Origin: Anaeramoeba flamelloides
Lineage: Eukaryota > Metamonada > Anaeramoebidae
Reading direction: 5' to 3'
Length of the DNA stretch: 64,000 nt
Assembly (NCBI GenBank): GCA_027625915.1
Contig: JANTQA010000075.1
Coordinates: forward strand, 1,364,001 to 1,428,000
Position numbers and translations under genes: made by a program. Of this stretch, positions 23,116 to 34,600 are shown in pieces. Numbering within the stretch: position 1 is the first letter of the stretch; each line of letters opens with the position of its first letter. The notes below the pieces were generated by a model. The model ran no database searches. It saw nothing but the letters and a program-made list of their open reading frames with translations, and was not told the DNA's origin.

Positions 23116-25651
23116 GATTTTTTCAAGAAGAAAAAAAATAAATAAAAGATATTTCAAAACTTAAAAGAGGTTATATATAATTTTTATTTTGATTAAAAAT
23201 CAAAAGTTTTCAAGTCATTAATTCATGGAAATAATAAAAACATGTTCTATTAAATCTTATATAACTTTTTAATGAAAAAATAATCTCTTTGAGTTAGTAG
23301 ATTACTTTCAGGTTAGGATAAATATATCGTGATATTGATATTTTTCGATCATAAGAAAGATTTTAAATTGAGGAGGTGATGGGAGTGAGGCTACAGTAGT
23401 GGTTGAAGGATGATATTTTATAGTTTTAGGAAAGATCTTAATTGTAGATATCACTGTAAAATGTCTTGAAGATTCATACAATTTGTCATTATTTAAGATG
23501 GGCTTGATAGAGATACAATATTTGTTATTTATTGTATTGTTGATTTTTTTTTAGATTTTTTTTCCTAAATTTGGTTTGAGCTATTCTTTAGAATCATTTC
23601 TATATCTGTTATAAATAAGAAGTCACAATTAGAAATGATCTAAAACCACAGTAATATTTAAGGATTTTTTCGATTTTAATTTGCAGAACTCCGTGAAGTT
23701 ATTTCCCATTTTGAAAATTGGAATATATATATAAACCAAAGAGTAAAAGATCATAATTTCAGGAATGTTAATGAAGATTTTTGATTTAGGTAGATTTATT
23801 ACTATTTAAATCGGATTTGTTCTGATTGATTCTGAAATAATATAAAATTTTCAAAAGTTTTGAAGCATTTTTTTCAATTTAATGGTATATTAATAAAATT
23901 TTTCGGAAAAGAAGTTTTATATCATAATTTCTAGGTTTTAATTTGATCAGAGTAATCGATTTCTTTTCACTTATAACAATATTTTTTCTCATCAAATATT
24001 GGCACAATAATAATTTATTAGGAAAAGTAAACATCATTTTAAAAATTATGACTCACCTGAAATAATAAATTGAAAAAAAAAAAATCCTATCCTTTAGAGT
24101 TCAAGAACGAATAATAATTAAATCTGATTTGTAATACACTTTTAAATCATTCTAAATATAGAAAAACCTGATATTTTTAAAATAAAAAAAAATAAAACCA
24201 AAAACTAAAAAAAAGTGAGTCACAATTTTTAAAATGAGCATTAAGGATTTTTTATTACTGAACTTTCAATAAAAGAAAGTTAACAAGTAGTTTTTTTACT
24301 AATAAAAAAATTCATTTTAAAAGACATTGTATAATCACAATTTTCCTAGTGATTATTTGTCTTTTTGAAGATCTTTTTTTTTTCTAATTGATATTTTTTT
24401 TGAAATTTACTTATTAAAAAAAGAAAATAAAAAAAAAAATGATTCTCTGAGTAAATTAGAAAAAATTGTCATGATCTACAAAATAAAATTATAATTATAG
24501 AAAATTTTAAATTATACCCCTAATTTATTCTTTATCTTCAATAAAACTTGTATCAATTGACTCTAAAGAAAGTTCATTAACAATTAATAATTTATAAAAA
24601 AAATTAATTTCCAAATAACTTATTTAAATAATAAAAGTTTGTTAGTTATACTCTTATATTTGAAAAAAAAAAATATTATCTTGTCAATTTCAAGAAATTT
24701 AATAATTATTATGAAAAAAATAAAAAATCATTTTTTTAAATTTTCAAGGATTCAATATTTGATTTATTTTTATTATTTTTTTAAAATATGATTGAATTTT
24801 CAATACTTTTGATCATACGTGCCGTATGTGTTTACAAAAAGTAGTCTTTACCAAAAGAAAAAGTTTTTTATAAATTTTTCTTTTATGTTTTGATCCAAAA
24901 ATCCGAACAAAAAAGGATTTAGAACTTTTACAAATATTTAATTTCATGGGAAAAAAGCAACTCTTCTATAAATGATAACTCATTGCTCTAAAAGTCGAAA
25001 AAGGTGTTGGTAATAGGTCGTCATTGAATCTTGTGATAATAAGTTCGCTATTACATTTGGGAAAAGAAATAAATAAGAGTTACTATTATCTGAAATGATC
25101 AAAGTAATCATATAACTGATAAAATCAAAAAATGGGTGTTAGTACTGATTTTACCATTTCCAAAGAATGGAACTGTACTAGTTTATTTGAATTTTGGTTT
25201 TTTTGAGAGAATTTTGTTCTATTTATATTGGTAATTAAAGTATTGTCTAAAAAAATTATAACAAAAAAATAATGAAAAAAAAAAAATGCAACTAAAGGAT
25301 AGTAAAATATTTCAATATTTGAGAAAAAAATAAACTTGAATATTATTTTTCAATACCCTTCATTTCAGAGAACTCATTTTTTCTCTTTCTTCTTCTAAAA
25401 ATAAAGTAAAAAGATTCAAAATTTGTAATCCTTTCATAAAACTCAAAACGTGAAAATTTATTTTACCAACAACCAAATCTTAAATTTGACAAAAATATTC
25501 GCATTTGAATTTTTCTTCCAATGGAGAAATTCCATTTCGTTTCTTCAACAATCCCAAAATGAAATAATTATTTTTGCATTTCTTATTTTTTTTTTTTATT
25601 TTTTAATTGATTCTTAGTTTTCTGAAAAAAGTTTATGCACAAAAGAATCAG
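23116..25651. other. AT-rich spacer with a small inverted repeat
   Basis: No gene was recognised over 2.5 kb. 'cattttaaaaattatgactc' (24036-24055) is inverted at about 24215-24236. Sequence near 24090-24190 matches the complement of 31690-31770, so this looks like another foldback family present in two partial copies. The start of the next gene may have a 5' intron ending at the 'tgattcttag' before 25617. Confidence 0.45.
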
Positions 25652-26938
25652 ATGGGAAATCATACATTTGCCCATGTGAGTAAAAAAAGAGATTTTCGAA
25701 GACACCAATCAAGACTGAACAATTCAAGGGAATTGATCTGTTTGGTTGATACAAATTGTAAATTTCGTTTTTTCAATTCACAATTAATCAGGTTTTTACG
25801 ATCGGGTCCGAACAGGCACAAGAAGCCAAACAGTTTGAACGATTTAAAGCCTAACATCCAAACGCACTTTGAAAATTTGAATAATGAGGAATGTGCAAAG
25901 AAGCAGATCTCTGTCTGGTCAATGACCAAAACCAAAATGCTTTGCTTCTATTGGCAAATTTACGATTCCAAAAACGAAATCCAATGGCTCTATTTAAGCG
26001 TCACTGTGGTCAGTGTACCGAAGGAAATAATGTTTCAAATCGTTTGCCAGCTGACTGAAAGGCCAAGTTCTTTGATCCGCTCTTCTGACTCCTCGTCTGT
26101 TTCCCAAAACAAAAAAGAAAATATTTCGATCAATTCCTTGTCCAATACAACAACCAACTCTGTTTCCGTTTCAAATTCCTTTTCGAATTCGTTTTCAAAT
26201 TCTGTTTTGAATACAACTTCGCACCTAAGAACAAGCTCGTACACAAAAAAAACCCTTTCGATCAGCAAAATACAGGACAAGAAATTAAAAGCAAAGTTGA
26301 CAGATCTTTCCACTTTAAGCCAAACCTCAAGCCAAAACAGTCTCAACTCAAGTAACAGCTCGTTTAGCCTGTCGCGGAATTCACAGAACAAAACCAAATT
26401 CCAGGACAATAGCACACAGCAATTAGACAATTTGGAATATGAGTTTGAGATCGAAGAAAAATGGGATCGTGAAGTGTCGAAATTGAAAAAGCTCTTACGG
26501 AAATCACAAATGACGGAAATTGAGCGAAAAGGGATCTTGTCGATTAACCATTTGCAATCAATTTTTAATGATTCGAAAAAAAAAAATAACCATTTTGTCC
26601 AAAGTCTGATAAACAAAAATAGGAAATTAAAAATACAGTGCTCAAGAAAATACGAATCTTTAGAAGAGCACTTACAAAGGAGATTATCGGGGTATAAAAT
26701 TTTGAAAAATCAATATCAAAGGTTATTGGAAGAGAATAAACAATTAAAAGAAAATTTGTCCTATGAACAAAGAAAAAAAATTACCAAGAAAGACAAAAAA
26801 GAAAAGGAGAAGAGAGACAAGCGGGAAAAGAGGGAAAAGAAATTGAAAAGGGAGAAGGAAAAGAAGGAGAAGAAGAGATCGTTAAAAATTGAGCAATCTC
26901 ATAGCTCAACAAACTCTCACCAAAAATTTGAAAATTAA
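25652..26938 (+). CDS. PAS-like/coiled-coil protein, short paralogue of the RGS protein
   Basis: 428 aa from ATG at 25652 to TAA at 26936-26938, one exon; TTG-led codons upstream are ignored. Like the RGS gene it begins Met-Gly-Asn. Residues about 22-140 match that protein's N-terminal region in layout: a CLVDTNCKFRFFNSQLIRFL strand/helix pair, a Lys-Pro-x-x-Gln element, a Trp-containing strand, then IMFQIVCQLTERP, equivalent to IIFQAKVKKIKKP there. This fits a PAS-like fold. A Ser/Thr/Asn-rich linker (about 145-260) and a Lys/Glu coiled coil (about 270-415) follow. No RGS or DUF547 region was found downstream, so it is either a truncated paralogue or a separate short form. The codons are less AT-rich than in neighbouring genes, which suggests stronger expression or selection. 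Function is unknown; regulatory pairing with the longer protein is a guess. Confidence 0.8.
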   Translation: MGNHTFAHVSKKRDFRRHQSRLNNSRELICLVDTNCKFRFFNSQLIRFLRSGPNRHKKPNSLNDLKPNIQTHFENLNNEECAKKQISVWSMTKTKMLCFYWQIYDSKNEIQWLYLSVTVVSVPKEIMFQIVCQLTERPSSLIRSSDSSSVSQNKKENISINSLSNTTTNSVSVSNSFSNSFSNSVLNTTSHLRTSSYTKKTLSISKIQDKKLKAKLTDLSTLSQTSSQNSLNSSNSSFSLSRNSQNKTKFQDNSTQQLDNLEYEFEIEEKWDREVSKLKKLLRKSQMTEIERKGILSINHLQSIFNDSKKKNNHFVQSLINKNRKLKIQCSRKYESLEEHLQRRLSGYKILKNQYQRLLEENKQLKENLSYEQRKKITKKDKKEKEKRDKREKREKKLKREKEKKEKKRSLKIEQSHSSTNSHQKFEN

Positions 26939-26977
26939 GTAACTATTTTATTATTGTTTTTTTTTTTTCAATTTTAG

Positions 26978-27134
26978 AGACAAATATCAAGAAATGAAAT
27001 ATTCTCCAAATAACAGGAACAATTCTTTTAATAACCAGATCAATTCTTTTAATAACCAGAATGGTTCCTTAAATAAATGGAACGATTCTTTTAACAAATG
27101 GAACTGTTCTTTAAATAAATGGAACGATTCTTAA
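26978..27134 (+). repeat. 24-bp tandem repeat that stays open as an Asn-rich 8-residue repeat
   Basis: Units such as 'aacaattcttttaataacca' repeat about five times at 27009-27131. The period is 24 bp, so one frame stays open and reads (N/S)xSFNNQ then SLNKWND units up to a TAA at 27132. Upstream there is a good acceptor ('ttttttttttttcaatttta' then g, ending at 26977), and the frame is open from it. It looks like a last exon of the gene ending at 26938, but the only nearby GT donor (26939) lies after that gene's stop, so no legal join was found. It may be a 3' UTR exon, a decayed exon or a minisatellite. Confidence 0.5.
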
Positions 27135-28989
27135 AATAAATGGGGAGCTGATTTTTCCATTTTGAAAGATTAATAAATTAAAATGAAAGCAATCCAATCT
27201 CTGGTTATCGGCTGGCGAGGCTATTTATTCAAATCAAAAAGAAAATTACTTTAAAAAGTGTAAGCTGCATGATGCCTTTCTCCATGAAATTTGTTTATTA
27301 AAATTTCATGCCATTATTTTATTTTAGAAAATCACGAAAAAAAAATTTGTTTTTTTTTTTTTTTTTTTTCATAATTAAGAAATTTGATTTGAAAATTAAT
27401 GTATATAATTGTTTTTCGATTATTTCAAATTGTTTATATTTTTTTTTTTATAAAAAAATAACAAAATATACTAAAATTAGAATTTATTTATTTTTATTTT
27501 AATTATAATTAATAATCTGAAAAAAATTTTCAAGTTGTTGTGTGAAAAATTAATTTTTAATACAAAGGAAAATGATAATAAGCAGGGTAGTTCAAAAATG
27601 CTAAAAAAAAAAAAAAAAAAAAAAAAAAATAGAATCCTAAGGTTCTATTCTATTTTTTGAAGAGATTCAATTGAACTTTGATATTCTATTCTTAAAAGTG
27701 GCTCGAAATGATTCATTAAACAATCTATCAAAGTTTTAGACGATATTTTATTTGTGATTATGAAATTTTTGAGGTATTTTGAAAAAAAATATTTGTTCAT
27801 TCTTTAAATTTTTCAATCATGAGGTTATATTGTTGAGTGATCTGGTTTCTTCGTATTTTTTTGTGATTAAGATGTTAAAAGAGAAGATTGGATTTTTTAG
27901 AATTTTTTTTTCATTTTTTTATTTGGGATTTTTTATGTTTTGTTTATTGATGAAAAAAGAAGAATAAAATTAGTTTACAAAAACGAAGTACAGAAGAAAC
28001 ACCAAGCTATAAGATTATTTTTTTATTGATAGAAACCCCAAAAGAAATAATAAAGAAATGATAATAACCCAAATTAAGTCCAGAATAAACCTTAAACGAT
28101 AAAATCGACTTATGCTTTAAATACAAACGATGTTGTTAAAAAAATAAAAAAAGAAAAAGAAACGAAAAAAATAAGAATTGGAATTTCTTTAAATTCAATT
28201 AGAAAGTGACATCAAAAGAAAGAAAAATGATACAATTAAAACCAACCATGAAACTTCAAATAAATTAAATAACCACAAGAATTAGTGAACTCTTTTCAGG
28301 GCACCGTATCGTAATCCTATCACTTTTTATTTTACTGTTTCATATTTTCTTAAATAATTTTTTAAAATTTTATTTGGGTTATTTGGGGTGCAGTTTGGGG
28401 TTTAAGTTTGTTTTTATTGTTTGGTTATAGCACTGTAAAAAAAAATTTTGAGAAAAAAACAAAATGGCCGGTCAGTGTGAATGACATTTTTTTTTCAAGG
28501 TGGTGGACTTTTCAGCATTTTTGTTTTAGTTTAAAAGTAAATATTAATTAATTTTTCTTAAAACAATAATATTTTCTCAGCCTGTTTGGCAACGAAAAAT
28601 AACAAAAAATCACGGTTTTTTCAGAATTAATTCCTCATCTTTAATTATTTTTAAAATTATTTAACAATTTAATCACTTAAAAAAAAAAAACTTGGGGAAT
28701 TTTTCTTTAATTGGTTGAGGGGGGTGGAAGTTGAGAATTGATCTTGAAAAAATAATGGAAAAATAAATATGTTACTTTATATTTTTTATGATGGAGAGTT
28801 TTATTGGGGAGGTGTATTTAAAAGTTTGTTTTTATTAAAAAGAATTTGTTTTCGGACTTTTTTTTTTGTTTTAATTTTTTTTTACTGTTTTTTTATTTAT
28901 TATTTTTTTTTTTTTGAAGTTTCCGAAATCTTATTTTTACAAAATACTAAACTAAAATTTAAAATTTCCCGGACAGATAAAAGGGGTCC
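27135..28989. other. AT-rich spacer
   Basis: No gene was recognised. A 23-codon ORF at 27183-27254 has an IQ-motif-like string (VIGWRGYLFKSKRK) but stands alone. A 28-base A run lies near 27602-27630. Open stretches at 27779 and 28769 are low-complexity with no ATG support. Confidence 0.4.
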
Positions 28990-29490
28990 AAACAATCACA
29001 ATAATATAATTTCATTCAAATTGGAAATAATTTTGATTATTATAAGATATGAAAATCATTTTTTTATATTTTAGTTTTTTGATTTGTTTCATTTTTTGAA
29101 TTACGTAACTTATTAACGTCGATCAAATGTTTTTTTGAACAATAGATATCAGGTTAAAGTTGAGTTTTTCAAAATAGAAGAACCCAAATAAAATTTGTCA
29201 ATGGTATCTAACCATTTGATCCATCAATATTCCTAATAGAATTTAAACAAATTTACCAATGTATTTTTTTGTTTTACTCTAGTTAACAAAATTTTTAATA
29301 CAACATTAATTTATTTGCATTGGTAATTATTTATTTTTTGTTTTGTGGGTATTATAATTTATAAACAAGTGTGAACATTTCAATTACTGAATGATTATAA
29401 TTTGGTATTTGTTCTTGAATCGATTAATTGGCATTTTTTTTTCAAAAATTAAATTTTGGTATGTTATAAATTTTGAATTGGGGTTTCGTT
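28990..29490 (-). repeat. dispersed repeat H, copy 4 (inverted)
   Basis: Reverse-complement copy of the 1867-2385 family. It contains 'ccaatgtatttttttgtttt' near 29257 and ends with 'aaattttgaattggggttt' near 29468-29486. Confidence 0.65.
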
Positions 29491-30345
29491 TGGTAATATT
29501 ACCCCCATTTTTTGTGCTGACTTGGTCGGTTAGGTGGAAATTTCGATTCGCTTCAGAACAATTAAACCATTTTCTAGTCAAAGGGGGGCACATTTGTAAT
29601 GTGAATTATGTGTGTTTTAAAGGAGTTGTATTGATATTATTAAGAAAAAATTTCTTGTAATAATTTCAAAATTTAAATCTTTTTTTACATTTTTGTACAT
29701 TTTTTTTTTGATTTTTTTTTGACAAATAATCATTTGAAATTTTTTTTATTATTGCAAGATCGATAGTAACTTGGTAAAAAGGTGTTATCTATTGTTACTG
29801 AAAAGGTGGAAATGATTGTAGAGAAATATTATTGATTTCTCTAAGAATTTTATTTGATCTTTAAGAGGAGATCAAAATGAACATTCTTGTTTTTCTCATA
29901 AATGTGCCACTAATAATTTAAGTTTTTTATTTTTTAAAGGAAATCTGTTCATTTATTAGTCTCACTTTTTACATAAAGTCAACTAATCTTTGATGTTTAT
30001 TATTCTACTTATTTCGTATTAGCTCTATAAAGGTCATTTAATATAATAATTGATATTAGAAAAAAATGTTCGATACTTTGACAAAAATATAGTTTATTTT
30101 TACTAAAATTGTGTCACACTCTGTTTGTTTTGGTTAAGTTTAGTTTGTTTTGGATCTAATCAAAACAGGTTTACTTCATTTAGTTTGAGATCAAAATATG
30201 ATGTATAGTAATTCTTTTGATGTTTTTTTTTCCTTTTACCTTCCCTAAAACTCTTAAAAAAAACTATATTGAAATTTTTAAAAAAATAATTCCAAAACTT
30301 TTTTCAACTCTCATTTTATTCCCATAAGTTTTTTTTTAATTTTTA
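29491..30345. other. spacer with a less AT-rich patch
   Basis: 29490-29630 is richer in G and C than its surroundings and includes 'gtcaaaggggggcac', close to the transposon end 'gtcaaaggggcccaac' seen at 58191. It may be an old fragment of family F. Sequence around 30130-30260 distantly resembles the end of the 15028-17238 unit. No gene was recognised. Confidence 0.35.
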
Positions 30346-30742
30346 TTGTTATCTGTTCAAGAGTTTTATTTAAAAATGAGAAAAATATTTAAATCCGATA
30401 TGAAAACTAAACTATTTTTCAAATATTTTGATTTGCTTCATAATGTTATTGTAAGTGGTTTTGAGGGTTTATTCCAATATTATCAAAAAATTATTTTCAA
30501 ATTTTTAGATCAGAATCAATTTATCTATTATTCTTTTAATTTTTTTATTCACTTTTTCAATTTTTTTTTTTTTTTGTTTTTCTTTTCTTTCTCTTTTTTC
30601 TTTTCCTTTTTTTGTTATTTCAGTATTAAAAAAAGAAAGATACTGTGGAAATACAGAGAAACATTTAAAAAAAAAAACAAGATTTGAAAAATTAATTTCA
30701 TTTAAAATTCAGATAATTAGAAGTAAAAAATACTTTTATTAA
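30346..30742 (+). CDS. possible two-exon gene remnant
   Basis: An open stretch at 30346-30454 (no ATG at its start) encodes SVQEFYLKMRKIFKSDMKTK and then FFKYFDLLHNVI, which looks like a real amphipathic helical sequence. It runs into GTAAGT at 30451 and a GT at 30455. A strong pyrimidine tract and CAG acceptor follow at 30621-30623. After it a frame is open to 30742 (LKKERYCGNTEKHLKKKTRF). Only the weaker donor at 30455 joins the two in frame. No family was recognised and there is no start codon, so it may be the end of a decayed gene. Confidence 0.25.
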
Positions 30743-31237
30743 CTTTTTTCAGTCATAAAGAACCCATAATATTGTTTTCAAAAATTGTAATTGATTTTTT
30801 TTTCATTTTTTGGTTTTTAATTGGATATTTTCAAATTTATTTGTCACATCAACTATTTCTCAAAGATTCATTTATTTTTTATTAATACAATTATGAAATA
30901 CTGGAGAATAGTCAAATTAAATTATTAATTATTTTTTTCAATTTTGTGGTTTAAAAAACATAAAGTTCTGTTTTTTTTAGTTTTATTTTAATAGAATTCA
31001 ACTTCTAAATTTATTAATAAATATTGATATTTCAAATTATTTTTATTATAATACAGTTAGCACATGATTAAGACTTGATTATAAATATCATAATCACTCT
31101 AATTTACATATGGTAATCAAAAAAAAAATCTCTTTTAATAATTACAATATTTAAAACTGGTAAAAGGTGGCAATAGAATGATTTCCTATTTGACCAATTT
31201 TTATTTCTTGAAAATAATCTCTATTTTTTGAACATTA
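30743..31237. other. AT-rich spacer
   Basis: No gene, RNA or repeat match was seen. Confidence 0.4.
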
Positions 31238-31408
31238 CAGTTAGTTCCACTTTTAATATTCAAACTTTCAACTAAATTTAACGTACAAAAAAATCACAAA
31301 TAAAGGCATATTTTTTGGATTTTTTTTTACACAAATTATTTTACTAGAATTTGAATTTTGTGCCTTAAATTTTGTTGATATGTTGTGTCTTAAAAGTGAA
31401 ACTGACTG
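31238..31408. mobile_element. palindromic miniature element, family C
   Basis: 171 bp with TA flanks (31236-31237 and 31409-31410). The left end is 'cagttagttccacttttaat'; the right end is 'cttaaaagtgaaactgactg'. It is more diverged than the copy at 19124-19320. Confidence 0.75.
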
Positions 31409-33274
31409 TAATTTCCAATCTGAGAATGAAAAATTCTACAAATTTATTTCAAAATTATTCAGGTTATGAAAAATTTTACTTCTAAAAAGTCAATTTTCAC
31501 AATTAAAAAAAAATTGCTCATAAAAGAAGATCGGATGAAGTCCATTTAAAAAAAATTTTTTTTTATAAAATAAAAACCTCCTATTTTTGGTTTTAGAGAA
31601 ACTTCTTGTATAAATTATTGATATTCTAATTAAATAATTACCATGCTAGCCAATTTTGAAACGAGTCATTTTTTATATATAATTTAAAAAATATCAGGTT
31701 AGAGTATGTTTAGAATAATTTGAAATAAATGAATTATAAATCAGATTTGATAATTAGTTGTTCTTGAATACTATATATATATTGTTTATTACAGGCAAGA
31801 CACTATTTCTGAAATGGGGGTTTAAAGTTGTTATTCTTTTATCATTTTTAACTTATGTAAAAAAATCTAAAAATTTTAATATCGTTTTTAAATAAATATT
31901 TATTTAAAAAGTGTTGCAATTTTTTACTGTATAAAATATTCATTCATTATTGATACTACAGTAAATGTTTTCTTAAATGAATACTTTCAGATATATGTAA
32001 TTAAAATTATAAATTCCCTTTTTCTATTTAAAAAGGGAAAGAAAAGAAAAAAGAAAGGTATAGAAATATAATTATGGGTTTTATCTCCCAAAAAAACATA
32101 GAAAGTAATATATTATCTTAATGATTAGGGTTTCCCTTCAAGGGCAAATAATCCTTTTAAAAAGTGTGAAATTAGTATTTACAAATATATGGAAGATAAT
32201 TAAGTTTCTTACTCATTTATTATAATCCACTCTTGTGAAAATATATATTCTATTTATTTTTATTTTTAATGGGGTTTCTGGTTATTGAAGATAATCGCAA
32301 TAAAAAAACAAGTCAAAAATAATTCAAATAGTAAAATATATAATATTTATATTATTTACATTGCTAAATTAAAAGCGTTTATATGCTGCTTTGGTTTTGC
32401 AGGGTTTAAAATGGTGTGGATAGTAGTTGGTTTAACTAAATTTTGCAAAGGTTGGAAAAGAGTCTTTTTTTTTTTTTTTAATTTATGAAATGAAAAGAAA
32501 ATTTTTAAATTTACAATTTATTTTTCAAATTAAAAAAAAAACTTTATAAAAATTGAAGAAACTTCCACCGAATTCACAGGGTGGTGGTTGGTGGGGTAGG
32601 GGTCTAAGAACTCGATAAAATTTTTATCAATAATAAATAAAAATTCCATCATATATGATTAATAATTGGTTTTCCACAAATCTTGAGTGGAAAGTTATCT
32701 ACTTTCTGATATTTAATTGAATTGAATTAAAAGTATTTTTATTTGTATTTCCATTTCCCCCCCTAGGCTGGATCACATTTATATTGTGAAGAAGAGTTAC
32801 AAAGTAAAAATATCAAGTCTTACTAGTTAATACTGTGACACTGAAACAAAAGTATGAGTAACTTGAAAATAAAAACTAAAAAGCAAAGGCTAAAAATTTC
32901 CAAAGGTTTTAAAGCAAATATAATATCAAAAATAAATAAAAAAAAGAGAGAAATTACTACAACTTAAACAATGATCCCCAAGTGAACATTCGTGATCAAT
33001 TATCAAATTAAATTAAATTAACCAAAAGTATCGTGGCTGTGATTTTTGGACTCCTTAATTGAAGGTTTGCATTTTTTTTTTTTTTTTAACCAATTACTCC
33101 TTATTAACCCTTTTTAAATTTCAATTTTTTTTTTTTTTTTTTTTTCTTTTTTTTACTTTTACTTTTTAAACAAACATAAAAACGTTTCGGTGTGTGTTTC
33201 TTGTGAACACTCGTCAAATCTAGAATTTTACACTTAAATTGTCTTTGAGTAAATTTAAGTAAAAGGGTATCTCG
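31409..33274. other. spacer, repeat fragments only
   Basis: 31650-31790 matches the complement of about 24080-24190. 32570-32605 is a G-rich patch ('ggtggtggttggtggggtag'). T runs of about 13-22 bases lie near 33070 and 33128. No supportable gene; the 67-codon stretch at 32285 starts with TTG and has no domain. Confidence 0.4.
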
Positions 33275-34600
33275 ATACTAGTGTGAAAAAATAAAATTGA
33301 AAAAAAAAGTTAAACAAAACTACAACTTCAATTATCATTCCATACTTGTTAATTGGGTTTATTCCAAATATAATCAACACCCCAGTTCTTAAAAATCTTG
33401 AAGCTGTTGTATTTATTGTAGTTAATAGTACTACGATTTTTAAAAGTCTCTAGTAGAGAAAAAAGATCTATTTTGGATAAAATTTTTTAAACGGATGAGA
33501 AAATGAATTTTACTTAAATCTCAACTTTAAGATATTTTTTTATAGAGATAATAACTAATAGTTTTGAAAACAATCTACTCATCTAAAAAAACTCCGATAC
33601 GGGAAAAAAATAACTGATGATAAATATTGAAAGATTCCTAGGTTTTCTAGAGTGCCATAGAGTGCCTAGGTTTTCCAGAATTCAGAATAATTGAGAAAAA
33701 TCAATTATTTTGCTCAATTCTGTTTTAATTTTGGAAAAGCTACTGTTTTTTTTTTTTAATTTCTAAAATAAACTGAAAATTTATTCAATTTTCAGTTTAT
33801 AACAAAAATTAAAAAAACCTAACGGAAGAGTCCGTAGAGTGCTGTAGAATGCCTAGGTTTTCTTGAGATTTTCTGTTTTATCTGTGAAGTGTTCTAGATT
33901 TTTTTTTGACTTTTCGAAATAAACCGAAAATTTATTAAAATTTTCGGTTTATTTCTAAAGTAAAAAAAACCTAACGAAAATCTATTGATTTTATAAATAA
34001 ACAGAAAACTCAAGAAAACTTAACGAAAAGTGTCCTAGGTTTTTTTTTACTTTTTGGAATAAACCAAAAATTTATTTAATTTTCTATTTAATTGAAAAAT
34101 TTAAAAAAAACTAACGGAAAGTGTCCTAAGTTTTTTTTACTTTTTGGAATAAACTGAAAATTTATTAAAATTTTCAGTTTATTTCAAAAATTAAAATAAA
34201 CCTAACGAAAAATCAAAGAAAAAATATTTTTTCCAATTTCAAATAACAAATAATTCTTTAATAGTCAAAATAATTGATTCCCTATTTGAAATATATTCAT
34301 CAATTTTAAAATACTTTTAAAATATTATAAAATGGATTTTTAGATAAAAAAAAAAGGTTTTCAAATTTTGTAATTAAATTGAAAAAAAATCTGAAAAGAA
34401 GTTGGAAATTGAATTTTCCAACTTTAATAGTAAAATATCTTTAAAAATATTTTTTGATCAAAGATCTTTTATTTATTATTGATGGAAGATGTTTCAATTG
34501 CACTGCATGATCATGAAAAAATTTTTTTAAAAAAAAATTAAATATTTGCTAATTTTACCCTTTTTAATAACTTCAATTAGAATAAACACTTTTGGTTAAG
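33275..34600 (+). repeat. dispersed repeat I, copy 2 (with expanded hairpin array)
   Basis: Left part (33275-33640) aligns with 22205-22575, including 'ttaatagtactacgattttt'. Right part (about 34215-34600) aligns with 22750-23115, including 'aattgaattttccaacttta'. Between them is a hairpin array three times longer than in copy 1. No coding sequence. Confidence 0.7.
33640..34212. repeat. hairpin module array A-B-(C with B inside)-B-B
   Basis: Modules: A (about 33661-33740), B (33744-33820), an outer stem C ('ggttttcttgagattttctg' near 33854 pairing with 'cagaaaactcaagaaaactt' near 34002) that encloses another B (33899-33975), then B (34036-34108) and B (34126-34203). Linkers read 'aacggaagagtccgtagagt' and 'aacggaaagtgtcctaa'. 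Every module could fold into a stem of about 30 bp. Confidence 0.8.

Noticed and set aside
27183-27254. 23-codon ORF with an IQ-motif-like string
   Set aside because: Too short, no neighbouring exon with a matching frame, and the IQ pattern lacks the Gln.
28769-29074. 101-codon open frame with hydrophobic runs
   Set aside because: Overlaps repeat H, has T-run-derived Phe/Leu stretches and no homology that I can see.
32560-32610. G-rich patch considered as a G-quadruplex
   Set aside because: It has GG pairs and one GGGG run but not four runs of three or more G.
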